DNA of 64,000 nt. Origin: Chryseolinea serpens. GTDB lineage: Bacteria > Bacteroidota > Bacteroidia > Cytophagales > Cyclobacteriaceae. The DNA lies in the NCBI RefSeq assembly GCF_900129725.1, contig NZ_FQWQ01000001.1, positions 620,001 through 684,000 of the forward strand. Direction: 5' to 3'. Shown here piece by piece: positions 17,583 through 25,801 of the stretch (the stretch's first letter is position 1; each line of letters starts with the position of its first letter). A program made the translations under genes and the position numbers. A model generated the notes under the pieces. The model had not been told where the DNA came from, did no database searches, and saw only the letters and a program-made list of their open reading frames with translations.

Positions 17583-19067
17583 TTAACGAGGTGTAACGTC
17601 AAAACTAAGCGCAGGGCATGTGATAGATGTTGTGCCATCGGCGCAGGTTCGTGTGCCGCCGGTTCGCGTGCCATTGGCGTTCAGGCGCGAACCCGGGTTG
17701 AGGTTTATCCGGAAGGCCTGGCCGATCGTGATGCTGTTTCGTCCTGTGCCTCCCGTGATCATGAGGTTGGTGGTGGGGATACCCGAAACGCTGTTGGAAT
17801 GTCCCAGTGAGAAGGCATGCCCGATCTCATGCGCCGTCGATTCGTTGTCGGCCGAGGTGCCAATAAAGCTGATGTTCTGATTGGCGTTGCAGTTGAAGCC
17901 GCGGTTGCTGCCGGCTAGTATGCCGTTGGCGTAGTACACATTGAGGCGGTTCGCGGTGAAAAATGTGCTGCCTGTCAGGTTTGTGATCTCCGTGCCGGAA
18001 CAGCCGAATCCGGTCGTGATCAGGGCGGTTGCCTGGGTGTTGGCCGATACGTCTGTGAAGGTGGGGTTAAAAATTACGCCCGAGTTCATCACGTTGTACA
18101 ACTGGTTTGCCCGGTTGATGTCGTTTTGCGCGCGCGTCAGGCCACCGGGTTGGGCGATCCAAACGGACACGGGTGCGACAATGATGGGCTGCAGCGGGGC
18201 ATGATGTACATCACCCGCGGCATTGGTCCAGGTCGTTACATTTTCGTGGAACTCCATTGCATTGTCGTCCGAAAAGATCGACACCTCGCTTTGGCAAGGC
18301 GCGTTCGTAAGGAGGTTTCCGACGCCCACGATGTCGCTGCCGCGAAACACGGCATCGTCAAGACACGTGGAGCTGGCGTCGCGGGCGTCCACCAGCACGA
18401 TGGCATTGTCGTTTGAAACGTTGGCGTCAATGTCAATCTTGTCGTTCGTTCCCAATGGAGGGTACCAACGGCACCGCCAGGTAATGGTGTAAAGCGCCCG
18501 GAATTGGTTCACGCGATAGTCGCCGCTATATTGATCGACTTGTATTTCGATAGACACTTCGGGTGCATCGCCTGTCTTGCCGTCAGCTTTATCGCCCTGC
18601 ATGGCCGACATCTTTTCGAGCGCGCCTTTGTCAAGCTCCAGTTGCAGCGACAGCACAGCGGGCCGTTTGCCAGTATCCTTTGGAAAGCCCCGGATCATGG
18701 ATTCGCCCTTCGATAGACGCAGCATGTTCTCTTTTTTTTCCACGCCCTTCATTTCCAACTTCTCCATGATGTCGCCCGGCACATTGGCGGCGTTCAGCAG
18801 AACATTTACCGGAAGTTCACCCAATACATTTATCCGCCAGTCGATGGGAGGTCCCGGGCAACCCGGACAGCAATCCACCACTTCGCATCCCACCGGTATT
18901 TTGATCGGCGGAATCTCGACGGGTATTAATTCAACAACCGGATAGCACCATCGAAGATAGTAGTCCAACGTTGGTTTTGGCTTGAGTTGAGCATATCCCG
19001 ACAGCGGGATCAACAGGAGCAGGCTGCAGAGCAACCGACGACAGCAGGTGGAGATGAGAGGGGTCAT
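17583..19067 (-). CDS. Secreted zinc metalloprotease (metzincin-like)
   Basis: 494 residues with a Sec signal peptide (LLCSLLLLIPLSGYAQ). A zinc motif HEIGHAFSLGH occurs at about residues 413-423: H413, E414, H417 and a third His at 423, the metzincin spacing. The usual Gly at the eighth motif position is Ser here. A TTNLM segment 11 residues later could be the Met-turn. The N-terminal half contains a Cys/Pro-rich patch (CEVVDCCPGCPGPP) and a beta-rich region of unknown role. Expected outside the inner membrane; I see no clear T9SS signal at the C-terminus. Family assignment beyond zincin is not made. Confidence 0.75.
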   Translation of the reverse strand: MTPLISTCCRRLLCSLLLLIPLSGYAQLKPKPTLDYYLRWCYPVVELIPVEIPPIKIPVGCEVVDCCPGCPGPPIDWRINVLGELPVNVLLNAANVPGDIMEKLEMKGVEKKENMLRLSKGESMIRGFPKDTGKRPAVLSLQLELDKGALEKMSAMQGDKADGKTGDAPEVSIEIQVDQYSGDYRVNQFRALYTITWRCRWYPPLGTNDKIDIDANVSNDNAIVLVDARDASSTCLDDAVFRGSDIVGVGNLLTNAPCQSEVSIFSDDNAMEFHENVTTWTNAAGDVHHAPLQPIIVAPVSVWIAQPGGLTRAQNDINRANQLYNVMNSGVIFNPTFTDVSANTQATALITTGFGCSGTEITNLTGSTFFTANRLNVYYANGILAGSNRGFNCNANQNISFIGTSADNESTAHEIGHAFSLGHSNSVSGIPTTNLMITGGTGRNSITIGQAFRINLNPGSRLNANGTRTGGTRTCADGTTSITCPALSFDVTPR

Positions 19068-19072
19068 GTTTT

Positions 19073-19345
19073 TTAAATTTTGTTAACACATTCGGAAAAA
19101 TCTCGAGCGAAGACTGCCCCTATATTTTTAGAACTGTAAGCATCGTACCCCGCAAGGGATACACTCTTTTGGTACACTTGAATATAGTGGGCAGATTTCG
19201 TCGATATACATGGGCGCCTGGGGGCGGCACGCTTTGCAAAGTTCTGTTGATGGCTCTGGTGATCCGGAAGATCAAGCCTGCTAAAGGGTTCTGTAAGAAT
19301 ATTTTGCAATAACTTTCCATAAGTCTCTGAAGTTGGTTTAGACAT
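19073..19345 (-). CDS. Possible small protein upstream of the zincin gene
   Basis: An open frame of 90 codons starts at an ATG (MSKPTSETYGKLLQNILTEPF) and ends 5 nt before the zincin ATG. It can be extended 24 codons upstream. No domain is recognised and composition is neutral. It may be only part of a long leader; the hairpin at 19354-19410 lies directly before it. Confidence 0.3.
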   Translation of the reverse strand: MSKPTSETYGKLLQNILTEPFSRLDLPDHQSHQQNFAKRAAPRRPCISTKSAHYIQVYQKSVSLAGYDAYSSKNIGAVFARDFSECVNKI

Positions 19346-19353
19346 ATGGAAAA

Positions 19354-19410
19354 AGCCCATCGATTTCACCATCTCACTTTTATTAAGTGAGCATGATGAG
19401 CAGATGGGCT
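19354..19410 (-). promoter_or_regulatory. Two-part stem-loop far upstream of the zincin gene
   Basis: AGCCCATC (8 bp) closes an internal loop of 11-12 nt per side, inside which CTCACTT pairs with AAGTGAG around a 5-nt loop. There is no T-run, so it is not an obvious terminator. Function unknown. Confidence 0.35.
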
Positions 19411-19716
19411 CTCTCATTTCATGAATGAATATAGAGATTCAGCCTGATTTTAGCAAGATAAGAAATTGGGGAGCGACCGATTCGGCGGGTGGGGTTATGG
19501 GGTTACGTTTTAAACTCAAACACATTTAAGGCCACATTCGCTAGTGGACACGGTTTGAGTTTGCATAAGGTTATGTGCGATTCTGGAGTTTGAAATGGAG
19601 GATTCAAAGGAATTCCAGGATAATTAAAGCATCACGGGACGTTCTGGAACAAAAAGACTGAAATTGCTTGAAATTTCGCCCTTTTTACGCTTTCAGGGAG
19701 ATCTTCTGCTTTTGCA
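19411..19716. other. Gap without a recognisable gene
   Basis: About 300 nt between the hairpin and the tRNA-derived array. No convincing open frame and no complete tRNA. It contains a loosely repeated TTTGAGTTT/GAGTTTGAAA motif but nothing I can assign. Confidence 0.5.
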
Positions 19717-19785
19717 GCGCGGGTGAGATTTGAACCCCGTGCGCCTGGGCGGATATGAATCCTGTGCTCACCTAGATAATATCAT
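19717..19785 (-). pseudogene. tRNA-Met-like pseudo-copy 1 (most degenerate)
   Basis: Same architecture as the other copies but with the palindrome mutated (GCGCCTGGGCGG on the plus strand) and single-base losses in the T-arm and D-arm fragments. It cannot form a cloverleaf. Confidence 0.75.
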
Positions 19786-19823
19786 AAAAAAAGCCCGCCG
19801 TTTCGTGCGAGCTTTCTATCGTA

Positions 19824-19895
19824 GCGCGGGTGAGATTTGAACCCCCGTCCGCCTAGGCGGATATGAAATCCTGTGCTCTACCTAGATAATATCAT
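19824..19895 (-). pseudogene. tRNA-Met-like pseudo-copy 2
   Basis: Keeps T-arm, intact palindrome and CAT region with one inserted base (GATTTCAT); the 5' half is replaced by ATGATATTATCTAGG. It is followed by its own terminator hairpin. Confidence 0.75.
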
Positions 19896-19930
19896 AAAAA
19901 AAGCCCGCCGTCTTGCGAGCTTCTATTGTA

Positions 19931-20001
19931 GCGCGGTGGAGATTTGAACCCCCGTCCGCCTAGGCGGATATGAATCCTGTGCTCTACCTAGATAATATCA
20001 T
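19931..20001 (-). pseudogene. tRNA-Met-like pseudo-copy 3
   Basis: Closest to the functional gene. GGAT-TCAT-ATCC can form a small hairpin presenting CAT, and CTAGG can pair with CCTAG around it, but no acceptor stem is possible. Confidence 0.75.
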
Positions 20002-20031
20002 AAAAAAAGCCCGCCGTTTCGTGCGAGCTTT
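20002..20031 (-). terminator. Terminator of tRNA-Met
   Basis: Stem AAAGCTCGC/GCGGGCTTT (one T-G pair) with an 8-nt loop and a T-run on the minus strand, 6 nt after the tRNA. Near-identical hairpins follow pseudo-copies 2 and 3 (about 19786-19816 and 19896-19923). Confidence 0.8.
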
Positions 20032-20037
20032 CTGTCG

Positions 20038-20111
20038 TAGCGCGGGGGAGATTTGAACCCCCGACCTCAGGGTTATGAATCCTGTGCTCTAACCAACTGA
20101 GCTACCGCGCC
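20038..20111 (-). tRNA. tRNA-Met (anticodon CAT)
   Basis: Complete cloverleaf on the minus strand. Acceptor GGCGCGG pairs with CCGCGCT (one G-T), the D-arm is AGCTCAGTTGGTTAGAGC, the anticodon loop is TTCATAA, and the T-arm is GGGGGTTCAAATCTCCC. Length is 74 nt without CCA. The anticodon stem CAGGA/CCCTG has one A-C mismatch. Elongator Met is likely; a tRNA-Ile2 with modified CAT cannot be excluded by eye. Confidence 0.9.
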
Positions 20112-20194
20112 ATATTTTCTTTATTCCCAAAATTTGGGAGCGCAAACTTACAAGTTGTATTCAATTTTCCCAACTAAGATGCGAAATTCTGTGG

Positions 20195-20626
20195 CTAGAG
20201 CTTCCGGTTTTGGTAGTCGGTGAAATCGGGGCGGGTGCGCTCGTAGTCGCCAAAAAGCAAGGGTGAGGCGAAGAGGAAGTCGGCGGTGGAGCGGTTGCAG
20301 GCGACGGGGATGTTCCAGACCACGGCGAGTCTGAGCAGGGCTTTAATGTCCTGATCGTGAGGCAATGGCTCGAGGGGATCCCAAAAAAAGATTAACATGT
20401 CGATGCGGCCTTCGGCGATGAGCGCGCCGATCTGTTGGTCGCCACCGAGCGGCCCGCTTTGGAGGGAAGTGACCTCCAGGCCAACGTCTGATTTTAGTAA
20501 TTTTCCAGTTGTGCCTGTGGCAAACACCTTGCACTTTTGCATGCTTGCTTTGTTCAATTGCGCCCATTCCACGAGTTCCCGCTTCCGGTTATCGTGCGCG
20601 ATCAGGGCGACGGTTTTCGTACTCAT
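20195..20626 (-). CDS. mgsA: Methylglyoxal synthase
   Basis: 143 residues from the ATG at 20626 (MSTKTVALIAHD). It converts dihydroxyacetone phosphate to methylglyoxal and phosphate in the cytosol, a bypass when phosphorylated sugars accumulate. Conserved motifs are complete: AHDNRK, FATGTTGKLL, SGPLGGDQQIGALI with the catalytic Asp of GGDQQ, FFWDPLEPLPHDQDIKALLRLA, VWNIPVACNRSTADF. A six-codon extension is less likely. It is divergent from tex and lies close to pgi and pfkA, consistent with control of glycolytic overflow. Confidence 0.93.
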   Translation of the reverse strand: MSTKTVALIAHDNRKRELVEWAQLNKASMQKCKVFATGTTGKLLKSDVGLEVTSLQSGPLGGDQQIGALIAEGRIDMLIFFWDPLEPLPHDQDIKALLRLAVVWNIPVACNRSTADFLFASPLLFGDYERTRPDFTDYQNRKL

Positions 20627-20658
20627 ATCTATTTTAAACTTCATTCTAAAAATACGGT

Positions 20659-20688
20659 ATTGCAGGTTCTAAACCTTATTCTATTTTT
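20659..20688 (+). promoter_or_regulatory. Promoter for tex
   Basis: TTG (20659-20661), 19-nt spacer, TATTTTTG (20681-20688), an exact TAnnTTTG. The start codon follows 20 nt later. Confidence 0.6.
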
Positions 20689-20708
20689 GCCACCCTGTCA
20701 TTAAAATT

Positions 20709-23033
20709 ATGGACCAAGAAAATATCGCCCGTTGGGTAGAACAAATTGCCAAGGAGTTCTCCCTGCAAATCAAAACTGTGAAAGCCGTTGCCACGCTGCT
20801 GCAGGAAGGATCGACCATCCCATTCATTGCCCGCTACCGGAAGGAAATGACCGATAGTATGGATGAAGTGATGATCGCCAACATCCGCGACCGCCTGGAG
20901 CAACTCGATGAACTCGACAAACGCCGTGAAGCGATCATCAGCTCGATCGAGAAACAAGGTAAACTCACCGTTGAGTTGATGCAGTCCATTGTAGCGGCCG
21001 AGACATTGGCCGAGCTCGAAGACATTTATTTGCCGTTCAAACCAAAACGAAAGACGCGTGCCAGTGTGGCCAAGGAAAAAGGCCTGGAACCGTTGGCACA
21101 AAAAATACTGGAACAAGAAAAGTTCGATCCGGAAGAATTTGCCAAGTCGTTCATTGATAGCGAAAAGGGTGTCGCCAATTTACAGGAAGCTTTAGAAGGC
21201 GCCCGCGACATCATTGCCGAATGGGTCAGTGAAAATCCCGACACGCGCAAACGTGTACGCGAATTGTTCTGGAGCGAAGGCACACTGGATGCTAAAGTGC
21301 TGAAAGGCAAAGAAGGAGAAGGCCAGAAATACAAGGATTACTTTGAGTGGAAAGAACCCATCGCGCAAACGCCATCGCACCGGCTACTGGCCATGCGCCG
21401 CGGCGAGAAAGAAGGCATCCTCGCCCTCGACATTTTTCCTCCCGAAGAAATGGCTATCGGCTCCATCGAGCGTCAATTTGTGAAGAGCGACAATGCTGCC
21501 GGCGAACAAATGAAACTGGCCATTAAGGACAGCTATAAACGCCTGCTTCGCCCGTCGCTGGAAACAGAGATCCGCATGGAATCAAAGATGAAAGCCGACG
21601 AAGAAGCCATCAAAGTTTTTGCCGACAACCTGAAAGAGCTTTTGCTGGCCGCCCCACTGGGTCAGAAAAACGTGCTGGCCCTCGACCCGGGTTTCCGCAC
21701 AGGCTGTAAAGTCGTGTGCCTGGACCGGCAAGGAAAACTTTTGCATCACGATGTGATCTACCCGCACGAACCTCAACGCGAAACGGCAAGAAGCGCAGCC
21801 CTCATCAAATCGCTCTGCGACAAATATGAGATCGAAGCCGTGTCTATCGGCAACGGTACGGCCGGACGGGAAACGGAAGCGTTTGTGAAAGCCATCGGGC
21901 TTAACAACAAGATTGTCATTGTGATGGTCAACGAAAGCGGAGCCTCCGTGTATTCGGCTTCGGATGTGGCCCGCGAAGAATTCCCCGACAAAGATGTGAC
22001 CGTTCGCGGCGCAGTATCTATCGGACGGCGTCTAATGGACCCGTTGGCGGAATTGGTAAAGATCGACGCCAAATCGATCGGCGTAGGCCAATACCAGCAC
22101 GACGTGGATCAGACCAAACTGAAACACGGCCTGGACGACACGGTGATGAGTTGCGTGAACTCGGTCGGCGTGGAAGTGAACACCGCCAGCAAGGAGCTCC
22201 TCTCCTACGTGTCGGGTTTGAGCCCTGCATTGGCTAAGAACATCGTGGAATATCGCAACCAGAACGGGCCGTTCAAAGACCGCGAGTCGTTGATGAAAGT
22301 GGCTCGCTTGGGCGAGAAGGCCTATGAACAAGCGGCTGGTTTCTTACGCATCCAGCAAGCCGAAAACCCCCTCGACGCCAGCTCTGTACACCCCGAACGC
22401 TATGCCCTGGTGCAGCAAATGGCCACCGACCTGGGCTGTGGTGTGAAAGACCTCATGACCAGCGCCGCCCTGCGCAAACAACTGGACCTCCAGAAGTACG
22501 TGTCGGAAAAAGTGGGGCTCCCCACCCTGAACGACATTATAAAAGAGCTTGAAAAGCCCGGACGCGACCCGCGGAAGGAATTTGAGGTATTCAGCTTTAC
22601 CGACGGCGTCAACTCCATTGGCGACCTGAAACTGGGCATGCGCCTGCCGGGCATTGTCACGAACGTGACCGCCTTTGGCGCCTTTGTCGACGTGGGCGTT
22701 CACCAGGACGGCCTGGTTCACATCAGCCACCTGGCCGACAAGTTTGTGAAAGACCCCAAAGAGGTGGTCACGGTACAGCAAAAGGTGATGGTGACGGTAG
22801 TGGAAGTGGATGTGCCCCGCAAGCGTGTCGGGTTGTCCATGAAGAGCGATCCGTTCGGCCAACCTGAACCGACTCCCAAGGCCGCGTCGCCGAAAGGCAA
22901 TGCGCCGAAAGGAAAGAAATCGGGTCCTGGCCCCGACCGCGGCGGCAACGGCGGATCCCGTCCAAAAGAAAAGGAGAAAGAGTTGAGCATGGAAGAAAAG
23001 CTGGCCATGCTGGTGAGCAAGTTCAAGAAGTAA
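20709..23033 (+). CDS. tex: Tex-family transcription accessory protein
   Basis: 774-residue cytosolic nucleic-acid-binding protein. Order: N-terminal helical Tex domain (TIPFIARYRKEMT near residue 37-49), YqgF/RNase H-like domain (VLALDPGFRTGCK, about 325), helix-hairpin-helix region (SKELLSYVSGLSPALAKNIVEYR, about 495), S1 domain (GMRLPGIVTNVTAFGAFVDVGVHQDGLVHIS, about 640-720) and a low-complexity tail rich in Pro, Lys and Gly. Length is typical. Tex proteins influence transcription and RNA turnover; the exact role here is not shown. It has a clear promoter and is followed by pgi after 48 nt. Confidence 0.93.
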   Translation: MDQENIARWVEQIAKEFSLQIKTVKAVATLLQEGSTIPFIARYRKEMTDSMDEVMIANIRDRLEQLDELDKRREAIISSIEKQGKLTVELMQSIVAAETLAELEDIYLPFKPKRKTRASVAKEKGLEPLAQKILEQEKFDPEEFAKSFIDSEKGVANLQEALEGARDIIAEWVSENPDTRKRVRELFWSEGTLDAKVLKGKEGEGQKYKDYFEWKEPIAQTPSHRLLAMRRGEKEGILALDIFPPEEMAIGSIERQFVKSDNAAGEQMKLAIKDSYKRLLRPSLETEIRMESKMKADEEAIKVFADNLKELLLAAPLGQKNVLALDPGFRTGCKVVCLDRQGKLLHHDVIYPHEPQRETARSAALIKSLCDKYEIEAVSIGNGTAGRETEAFVKAIGLNNKIVIVMVNESGASVYSASDVAREEFPDKDVTVRGAVSIGRRLMDPLAELVKIDAKSIGVGQYQHDVDQTKLKHGLDDTVMSCVNSVGVEVNTASKELLSYVSGLSPALAKNIVEYRNQNGPFKDRESLMKVARLGEKAYEQAAGFLRIQQAENPLDASSVHPERYALVQQMATDLGCGVKDLMTSAALRKQLDLQKYVSEKVGLPTLNDIIKELEKPGRDPRKEFEVFSFTDGVNSIGDLKLGMRLPGIVTNVTAFGAFVDVGVHQDGLVHISHLADKFVKDPKEVVTVQQKVMVTVVEVDVPRKRVGLSMKSDPFGQPEPTPKAASPKGNAPKGKKSGPGPDRGGNGGSRPKEKEKELSMEEKLAMLVSKFKK

Positions 23034-23081
23034 GCTCAAAAATCCTTTTAACTTCGCATACTTTTAAGAAAACCCTAGCCT

Positions 23082-24734
23082 ATGCTACCCAAACATAACC
23101 CGACCACCACCGAAGCCTGGCAAAAACTGGAGATCCAGTTCATGACCCTGCAAGCGTCGCACATGCGCGAACTGTTTGCAGAAGACCCACACCGGTTCGA
23201 GACCCTTCACGCCCGCTTTGAGGACATCCTGGTGGATTATTCGAAGAACCTCGTCATCGACGAGACCCTGAAAGATCTCATCGCCCTGGCCGATGAAGTG
23301 GAGCTGAAAGACGCCATCAACGCCATGTTTCGCGGCGAAAAGATCAATCAGACCGAAGGCCGCTCGGTTTTACACACCGCGCTGCGCAACCGTTCCAATA
23401 GCCCGATCGTGGTGGATGGCGAAGATGTGATGCCGGAAGTGAACCGCGTGTTGAAGCAAATGAAGACGTTCTCCGGCAAAGTCCTGGACGGTTCCTGGAA
23501 AGGCTATTCCGGAAAAGCCATCACGGACATTGTGAACATCGGCATCGGCGGATCGGATCTGGGCCCGTATATGGTGACGGAAGCGTTGCGTCCGTATTGG
23601 AAAAATATCACGCCGCATTTCGTATCCAACGTAGACGGTACACACATCGCGGAAACGGTAAAAAAATTAAATCCAGAAACCACCCTTTTCATCATCGCTT
23701 CCAAAACCTTTACCACCCAGGAAACCATGACCAATGCCGAATCGGCGCGCGGTTGGTTCCTTGAAAAGACCGGAGGTAAAGGCGAGGTGGCCAAGCATTT
23801 TGTGGCCGTGTCCACCAATGAAAAAGAGGTGACCAAGTTTGGTATTGCACCCGAGAACATGTTCGTGTTCTGGGATTGGGTTGGTGGCCGCTATTCTTTG
23901 TGGTCGTCGATCGGGTTGTCTATTATCTGTACGATCGGTTTTGAGAACTTCGAGCAGCTTTTGGATGGCGCGCACGCCATGGACAATCACTTTAAGGACG
24001 AACCTTTCGACAAGAATATTCCTGTGATCCTGGCGCTGTTGGGCATCTGGCACAACAATTTCTTTGGGGCGGCATCGGAAGCCATCCTCCCCTACGATCA
24101 ATACCTGCACCGGTTTGCCGCTTATTTTCAACAAGGCAATATGGAGAGCAACGGCAAGTCAACCGACCGCGAAGGCAAGCCGGTTACCTATCAGACCGGT
24201 CCCATCATTTGGGGCGAGCCTGGGACAAACGGGCAACACGCTTTCTACCAGCTTATTCACCAAGGTACGAAGGTCATTCCCTGTGACTTTATTGCTCCGG
24301 CCATCAGCCACAACCCGATTGGCGATCACCACGACAAACTGTTGTCGAACTTCTTTGCGCAGACCGAGGCGCTCATGAAAGGAAAGACCCTCGAAGAGGT
24401 GCAGGCCGAATTGGCCGCCAATGGCATGAGTAAGGACGAAATCGCTCTGCACGCACCATTCCGCGTGTTTGAAGGTAATCGTCCAACCAATTCCATCCTG
24501 TTCCGGGAGCTTACGCCACGGACGCTGGGAAGCCTGATCGCCATGTACGAGCACAAGATCTTTACCCAGGGTGTGATCTGGAATGTGTTCAGCTTCGATC
24601 AGTGGGGCGTGGAGCTGGGTAAGGTGCTGGCCAAGAAGATCCTCCCTGAACTCACCTCGAAAGAAGAAATCACTTCGCACGACTCTTCTACGAATGGCCT
24701 AATTAACGAATTCAAACGATTGAAGTCTGTTTGA
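23082..24734 (+). CDS. pgi: Glucose-6-phosphate isomerase
   Basis: 550 residues, the full-length classical PGI interconverting glucose 6-phosphate and fructose 6-phosphate. Signatures: [50 protein letters not shown] (PGI signature 1 region), [34 protein letters not shown] and the C-terminal [17 protein letters not shown] with the catalytic Lys. It follows tex and precedes pfkA in the same direction, so upper glycolysis is clustered. Confidence 0.96.
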   Translation: MLPKHNPTTTEAWQKLEIQFMTLQASHMRELFAEDPHRFETLHARFEDILVDYSKNLVIDETLKDLIALADEVELKDAINAMFRGEKINQTEGRSVLHTALRNRSNSPIVVDGEDVMPEVNRVLKQMKTFSGKVLDGSWKGYSGKAITDIVNIGIGGSDLGPYMVTEALRPYWKNITPHFVSNVDGTHIAETVKKLNPETTLFIIASKTFTTQETMTNAESARGWFLEKTGGKGEVAKHFVAVSTNEKEVTKFGIAPENMFVFWDWVGGRYSLWSSIGLSIICTIGFENFEQLLDGAHAMDNHFKDEPFDKNIPVILALLGIWHNNFFGAASEAILPYDQYLHRFAAYFQQGNMESNGKSTDREGKPVTYQTGPIIWGEPGTNGQHAFYQLIHQGTKVIPCDFIAPAISHNPIGDHHDKLLSNFFAQTEALMKGKTLEEVQAELAANGMSKDEIALHAPFRVFEGNRPTNSILFRELTPRTLGSLIAMYEHKIFTQGVIWNVFSFDQWGVELGKVLAKKILPELTSKEEITSHDSSTNGLINEFKRLKSV

Positions 24735-24746
24735 GTAAATTCTTGA

Positions 24747-24776
24747 TTGCAAACTAAACTATGTCCATTATTTTTG
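24747..24776 (+). promoter_or_regulatory. Promoter for pfkA
   Basis: TTG (24747-24749), 19-nt spacer, TATTTTTG (24769-24776), an exact match to TAnnTTTG, 18 nt before the pfkA start. Confidence 0.55.
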
Positions 24777-24793
24777 TTGGATTTTGAATCTGA

Positions 24794-25777
24794 ATGGAGA
24801 ATAAAATTTCGAAAATTGGAGTGTTCACATCAGGTGGCGATGCTCCTGGGATGAATGCAGCCATCCGTGCCGTCGTTAGGGCATGCACGTATTATGACAA
24901 GACCAGTCTCGGCATCATGCGGGGCTATGAGGGGATGATCGAGGGTGATGTGATCAAATTGGATGCCCGCTCGGTGGGTAATATTCTTCAACGCGGGGGC
25001 ACGGTCCTGAAATCGGCCCGCAGCAAGGAGTTCAGAACTCCGGAAGGCAGAAAGAAAGCATACGACAATATCAAAAAGCAAGGTATAGACGCGTTGATCG
25101 CCATTGGTGGTGACGGTACGTTTACGGGGCTTCACAAGTTCTACGAAGAATTCGGGGTGCCCTCGATCTGTATCCCGGGCACGATCGATAACGACCTTGC
25201 CGGCACCGACTATACCATCGGCTATGACACGGCTACCAACACGGCGGTAGAGGCCATCGACCGGATCCGCGATACGGCCCTCTCCCACAACCGATTGTTC
25301 TTTATCGAAGTGATGGGTCGTCACTCCGGCTACATCGCCATCAACAGCGGTATTGCCGGGGGTGCAGCGGCGGTGATCATCCCCGAAGAAGAAACTTCGT
25401 TTGACGACCTTTGGGAACTTCTGGAAGAGGGTGGTAAAACGAATAAAAAATCAAATCTGGTTGTTGTAGCAGAGGGCTCGAAAATCGGAGACGCCCATGC
25501 TTTGGCAAAACTGGTAAAAGAACGTTCGTCGTATTTTGATATAAAGGTCACTGTGCTGGGACACCTTCAGCGCGGCGGTGCACCTACTTACTTCGACCGC
25601 GTGCTGGCGTCTCACATGGGCGTGGGCGCAGTAGAAGGCCTGCTCCAAGGCAAGAGCGATGTGATGGTGGGCGTACGCGACCGGAAGATCGTTTACAACA
25701 AATTTGACGATATCATGTCGAAGATCCACGAGATCGACGCTGAGTCGCTTCGCATTGCTAAAATTCTTTCTATATAA
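24794..25777 (+). CDS. pfkA: 6-phosphofructokinase (ATP-type)
   Basis: 327 residues, bacterial PfkA length. It phosphorylates fructose 6-phosphate at C1. TSGGDAPGMNAAIR near the N-terminus, ATP/Mg site GGDGTF (residues 105-110), catalytic PGTIDNDLAGTDYTIG (D132 as base) and MGRHSGYIA for fructose 6-phosphate are all present. The Gly after GGD (GGDGT) fits an ATP rather than a PPi enzyme. It is followed 24 nt later by the ROK glucokinase. Confidence 0.95.
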   Translation: MENKISKIGVFTSGGDAPGMNAAIRAVVRACTYYDKTSLGIMRGYEGMIEGDVIKLDARSVGNILQRGGTVLKSARSKEFRTPEGRKKAYDNIKKQGIDALIAIGGDGTFTGLHKFYEEFGVPSICIPGTIDNDLAGTDYTIGYDTATNTAVEAIDRIRDTALSHNRLFFIEVMGRHSGYIAINSGIAGGAAAVIIPEEETSFDDLWELLEEGGKTNKKSNLVVVAEGSKIGDAHALAKLVKERSSYFDIKVTVLGHLQRGGAPTYFDRVLASHMGVGAVEGLLQGKSDVMVGVRDRKIVYNKFDDIMSKIHEIDAESLRIAKILSI

Positions 25778-25801
25778 TTCATCACGTTTAAAACCGGCAT
25801 T

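Larger units (their letters stand above)
19717..20037 (-). repeat. Tandem array of tRNA-Met-derived pseudo-copies with terminators
   Basis: Three units of 107, 107 and 109 nt (starting at 19717, 19824 and 19931) lie downstream of the genuine tRNA-Met on the minus strand. Each unit carries a tRNA 3' half (T-arm GGGGGTTCAAATCTCC and 3' acceptor strand), an anticodon-region loop with CAT, a D-arm fragment TAGAGCACAGGAT, and an A/T-flanked GC-rich terminator hairpin. The acceptor 5' strand and D-stem are replaced by ATGATATTATCTAGG, and a 14-bp perfect palindrome TCCGCCTAGGCGGA replaces the 3' anticodon stem and variable region. The distal copy is most decayed. Confidence 0.85.

Noticed and set aside
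19717..20037. CRISPR array suggested by regular spacing
   Set aside because: The period (about 107 nt) is too long, the units are nearly identical along their full length with no unique spacers, and they clearly derive from tRNA-Met plus a terminator.
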